From Sulfurimonas sp. (lineage in GTDB: Bacteria > Campylobacterota > Campylobacteria > Campylobacterales > Sulfurimonadaceae): 5,827 nt of DNA. The position numbers and the translations under genes are program-made. Below the pieces are notes generated by a model. That model was not told the origin of the DNA, ran no database searches, and saw nothing but the letters and a program-made list of their open reading frames with translations. The stretch covers positions 1 through 5,827 of the forward strand of contig JAMORZ010000160.1 in the NCBI GenBank assembly GCA_027063295.1, in the 5' to 3' direction. Of the stretch, positions 4,720 to 5,827 are shown one piece after another. How positions within the stretch are numbered: the stretch's first letter is position 1; each line of letters begins with the position of its first letter.

Positions 4720-5827
4720 TTAAAGTCCCGGTGCTTTCCACATTGAGGTTGTGATATTATCATCAACTAGCTTTAATTGCACTTCATAAGCTCTCTGCCA
4801 CTTATGTTTTAGCTCATCATAAAGTTTGGTGTTTTCTTTGTTGGGTGTATATGTTTTCTCCCATTCTACAAGTGTTGCAGCAGCACTTTGTAGATCTTTA
4901 TAGATCCCCACTCCAACACCTGCAGCCATAGCTGCACCAAGAGCTGTTGCTTCTGTCACTTTTGGGATACGAACGCTATAACCTGTCACATCTGCAAGTA
5001 TCTGCGACCACAACTCACCCTTACTTGCTCCTCCAGCAAACACAATCTCATCAAACTCCACCCCACTAAATTTTTTGATATTTTCAAGGTTTATACTTGA
5101 GACTATCGCTGCATTTTCTTCCAAAGAACGAAACATTGAAGCTGTATTGTAGATTTGTGGATCTATCCCAAGATTTAAAAAACTTGGACTTGCATGATAC
5201 CATTTTCCGTACTTCATAGCATCTGAAAATATCGGCATAATTCCGTATGAGCCTACAGGCACATCAGCTGCGTTTTCCTCAAGCACTTCATAAACATCAC
5301 ACCCTCTTTTTTGAGCTTCAAGTTTTTCAACTCCACAAAAAGCATCACGAAACCATCGCATCACAAGTCCTGAAAAAAAGGTGATCCCCTCAGCTTGTGA
5401 AAGTCCATCTATCACATGAGGGTTAACTCTTAGAGCTATATCTTTTGGAGGTTTTGTAGCACTTGAGATGTTTACTACCTGTTGCCAAAAGCTCCCACCA
5501 AGCACAGCGACCTGTGAGGCTTTTACCACACCTAGACCGGCCGAGCCAAGTTGTACATCACCACCACCCATCACTACCTTTGTAGTTGTGCTCAGTCCTG
5601 TTTGCTGAGCTGCGTTTTGTGTCACACTTCCCATCACATCCCCAACTTCTAAGATAGGAGGGAATATATCATCTTTAAGCCCTATCTCTTTTGCCATTAC
5701 TGGTGACCAGTTGCGTTTTTTTAGAGAAAAAACCCCTGTTGTTCCTGCATTACTCGGGTCACTTGCTAAAACTCCACTAAGCTTATAAAGTACCCAATCT
5801 CCTATCATTGTAAGTGACCCGAGTAAT
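4720..5827 (-). CDS. lsrK: Autoinducer-2 kinase LsrK (FGGY family), 5' end outside window
   Basis: LsrK phosphorylates the imported quorum-sensing signal AI-2 (DPD) in the cytoplasm, trapping it and producing the ligand of the LsrR repressor. About 362 residues from MIGDW onward match the C-terminal two thirds of E. coli LsrK (about 530 residues) nearly throughout. Examples are DPSNAGTTG, GGGDVQLG (the aspartate is the likely catalytic base of FGGY kinases), VLGGSFWQQVVN, RWFRDAFC, MPIFSD, FAGGASKGELWSQILADV (adenosine-binding part of FGGY_C) and the tail TTSMWKAPGL. The frame stays open to the window edge, so the Met at 5808 is internal and the gene is cut by the boundary. The last 16 bases are suspect because they repeat 5749-5764 inverted. 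A related FGGY sugar kinase is the alternative, but the close tail match favours LsrK. Confidence 0.87.
   Translation of the reverse strand, partial: LLGSLTMIGDWVLYKLSGVLASDPSNAGTTGVFSLKKRNWSPVMAKEIGLKDDIFPPILEVGDVMGSVTQNAAQQTGLSTTTKVVMGGGDVQLGSAGLGVVKASQVAVLGGSFWQQVVNISSATKPPKDIALRVNPHVIDGLSQAEGITFFSGLVMRWFRDAFCGVEKLEAQKRGCDVYEVLEENAADVPVGSYGIMPIFSDAMKYGKWYHASPSFLNLGIDPQIYNTASMFRSLEENAAIVSSINLENIKKFSGVEFDEIVFAGGASKGELWSQILADVTGYSVRIPKVTEATALGAAMAAGVGVGIYKDLQSAAATLVEWEKTYTPNKENTKLYDELKHKWQRAYEVQLKLVDDNITTSMWKAPGL
5749..5764. repeat. 16-bp inverted repeat, inner arm, inside lsrK
   Basis: ATTACTCGGGTCACTT is the exact reverse complement of 5812-5827. On the coding strand this arm encodes the conserved Ser-Asp-Pro-Ser-Asn of the DPSNAGTTG motif, so it is certainly genuine gene sequence. 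Confidence 0.85.
5812..5827. repeat. 16-bp inverted repeat, outer arm at window edge
   Basis: AAGTGACCCGAGTAAT forms the last 16 bases of the window and perfectly inverts 5749-5764, leaving 47 bp between the arms. On the lsrK strand it would encode Leu-Leu-Gly-Ser-Leu, where no clear family match is visible. It may be a fold-back artefact at a sequence end. Confidence 0.7.

Overview
The window looks like chromosomal DNA of a Campylobacterota (former Epsilonproteobacteria) bacterium, most like the Sulfurimonas group. This rests on the AT-rich coding style, the GroES/GroEL sequences, the futalosine-route menaquinone gene mqnE, and an AT-rich tRNA promoter with a clear -10 box but no good -35. 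The assignment is made by eye and has not been searched.

Layout, left to right. Bases 1-125 hold two direct copies of a 49-bp unit. Each copy contains a GC-rich hairpin, and the inner copy is the terminator of groEL. groEL (138-1778) and groES (1807-2067) form a minus-strand chaperonin operon. Upstream of it lie a near-consensus sigma-70 promoter and a 17-bp palindrome that is a candidate repressor site. Bases 2270-2447 carry tRNA-Met(CAT) and tRNA-Asn(GTT) on the plus strand. An identical second tRNA-Asn gene faces them on the minus strand (2799-2873). The roughly 350 bp between the two Asn genes hold the decayed 3' end of an IS30-family transposase and otherwise no gene. From 3664 to the right edge a minus-strand cluster reads lsrK (AI-2 kinase, 5' end outside the window), mqnE (aminofutalosine synthase) and a family 2 glycosyltransferase. 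Spacing is 17 bp and then 0 bp, so the three are probably co-transcribed.

The genes fall into separate tasks: protein folding (groESL), translation (tRNAs), respiratory quinone synthesis (mqnE), signal or sugar phosphorylation (lsrK) and surface glycan building (the glycosyltransferase). No obvious new multi-gene system is visible. The points most worth checking are the LsrK-like kinase in a campylobacterotan setting, the identical inverted tRNA-Asn genes around an IS30 remnant, the non-canonical palindrome at the groESL promoter, and repeats lying exactly at both window edges. The edge repeats (49-bp direct at the left, 16-bp inverted at the right) could be assembly or amplification artefacts.
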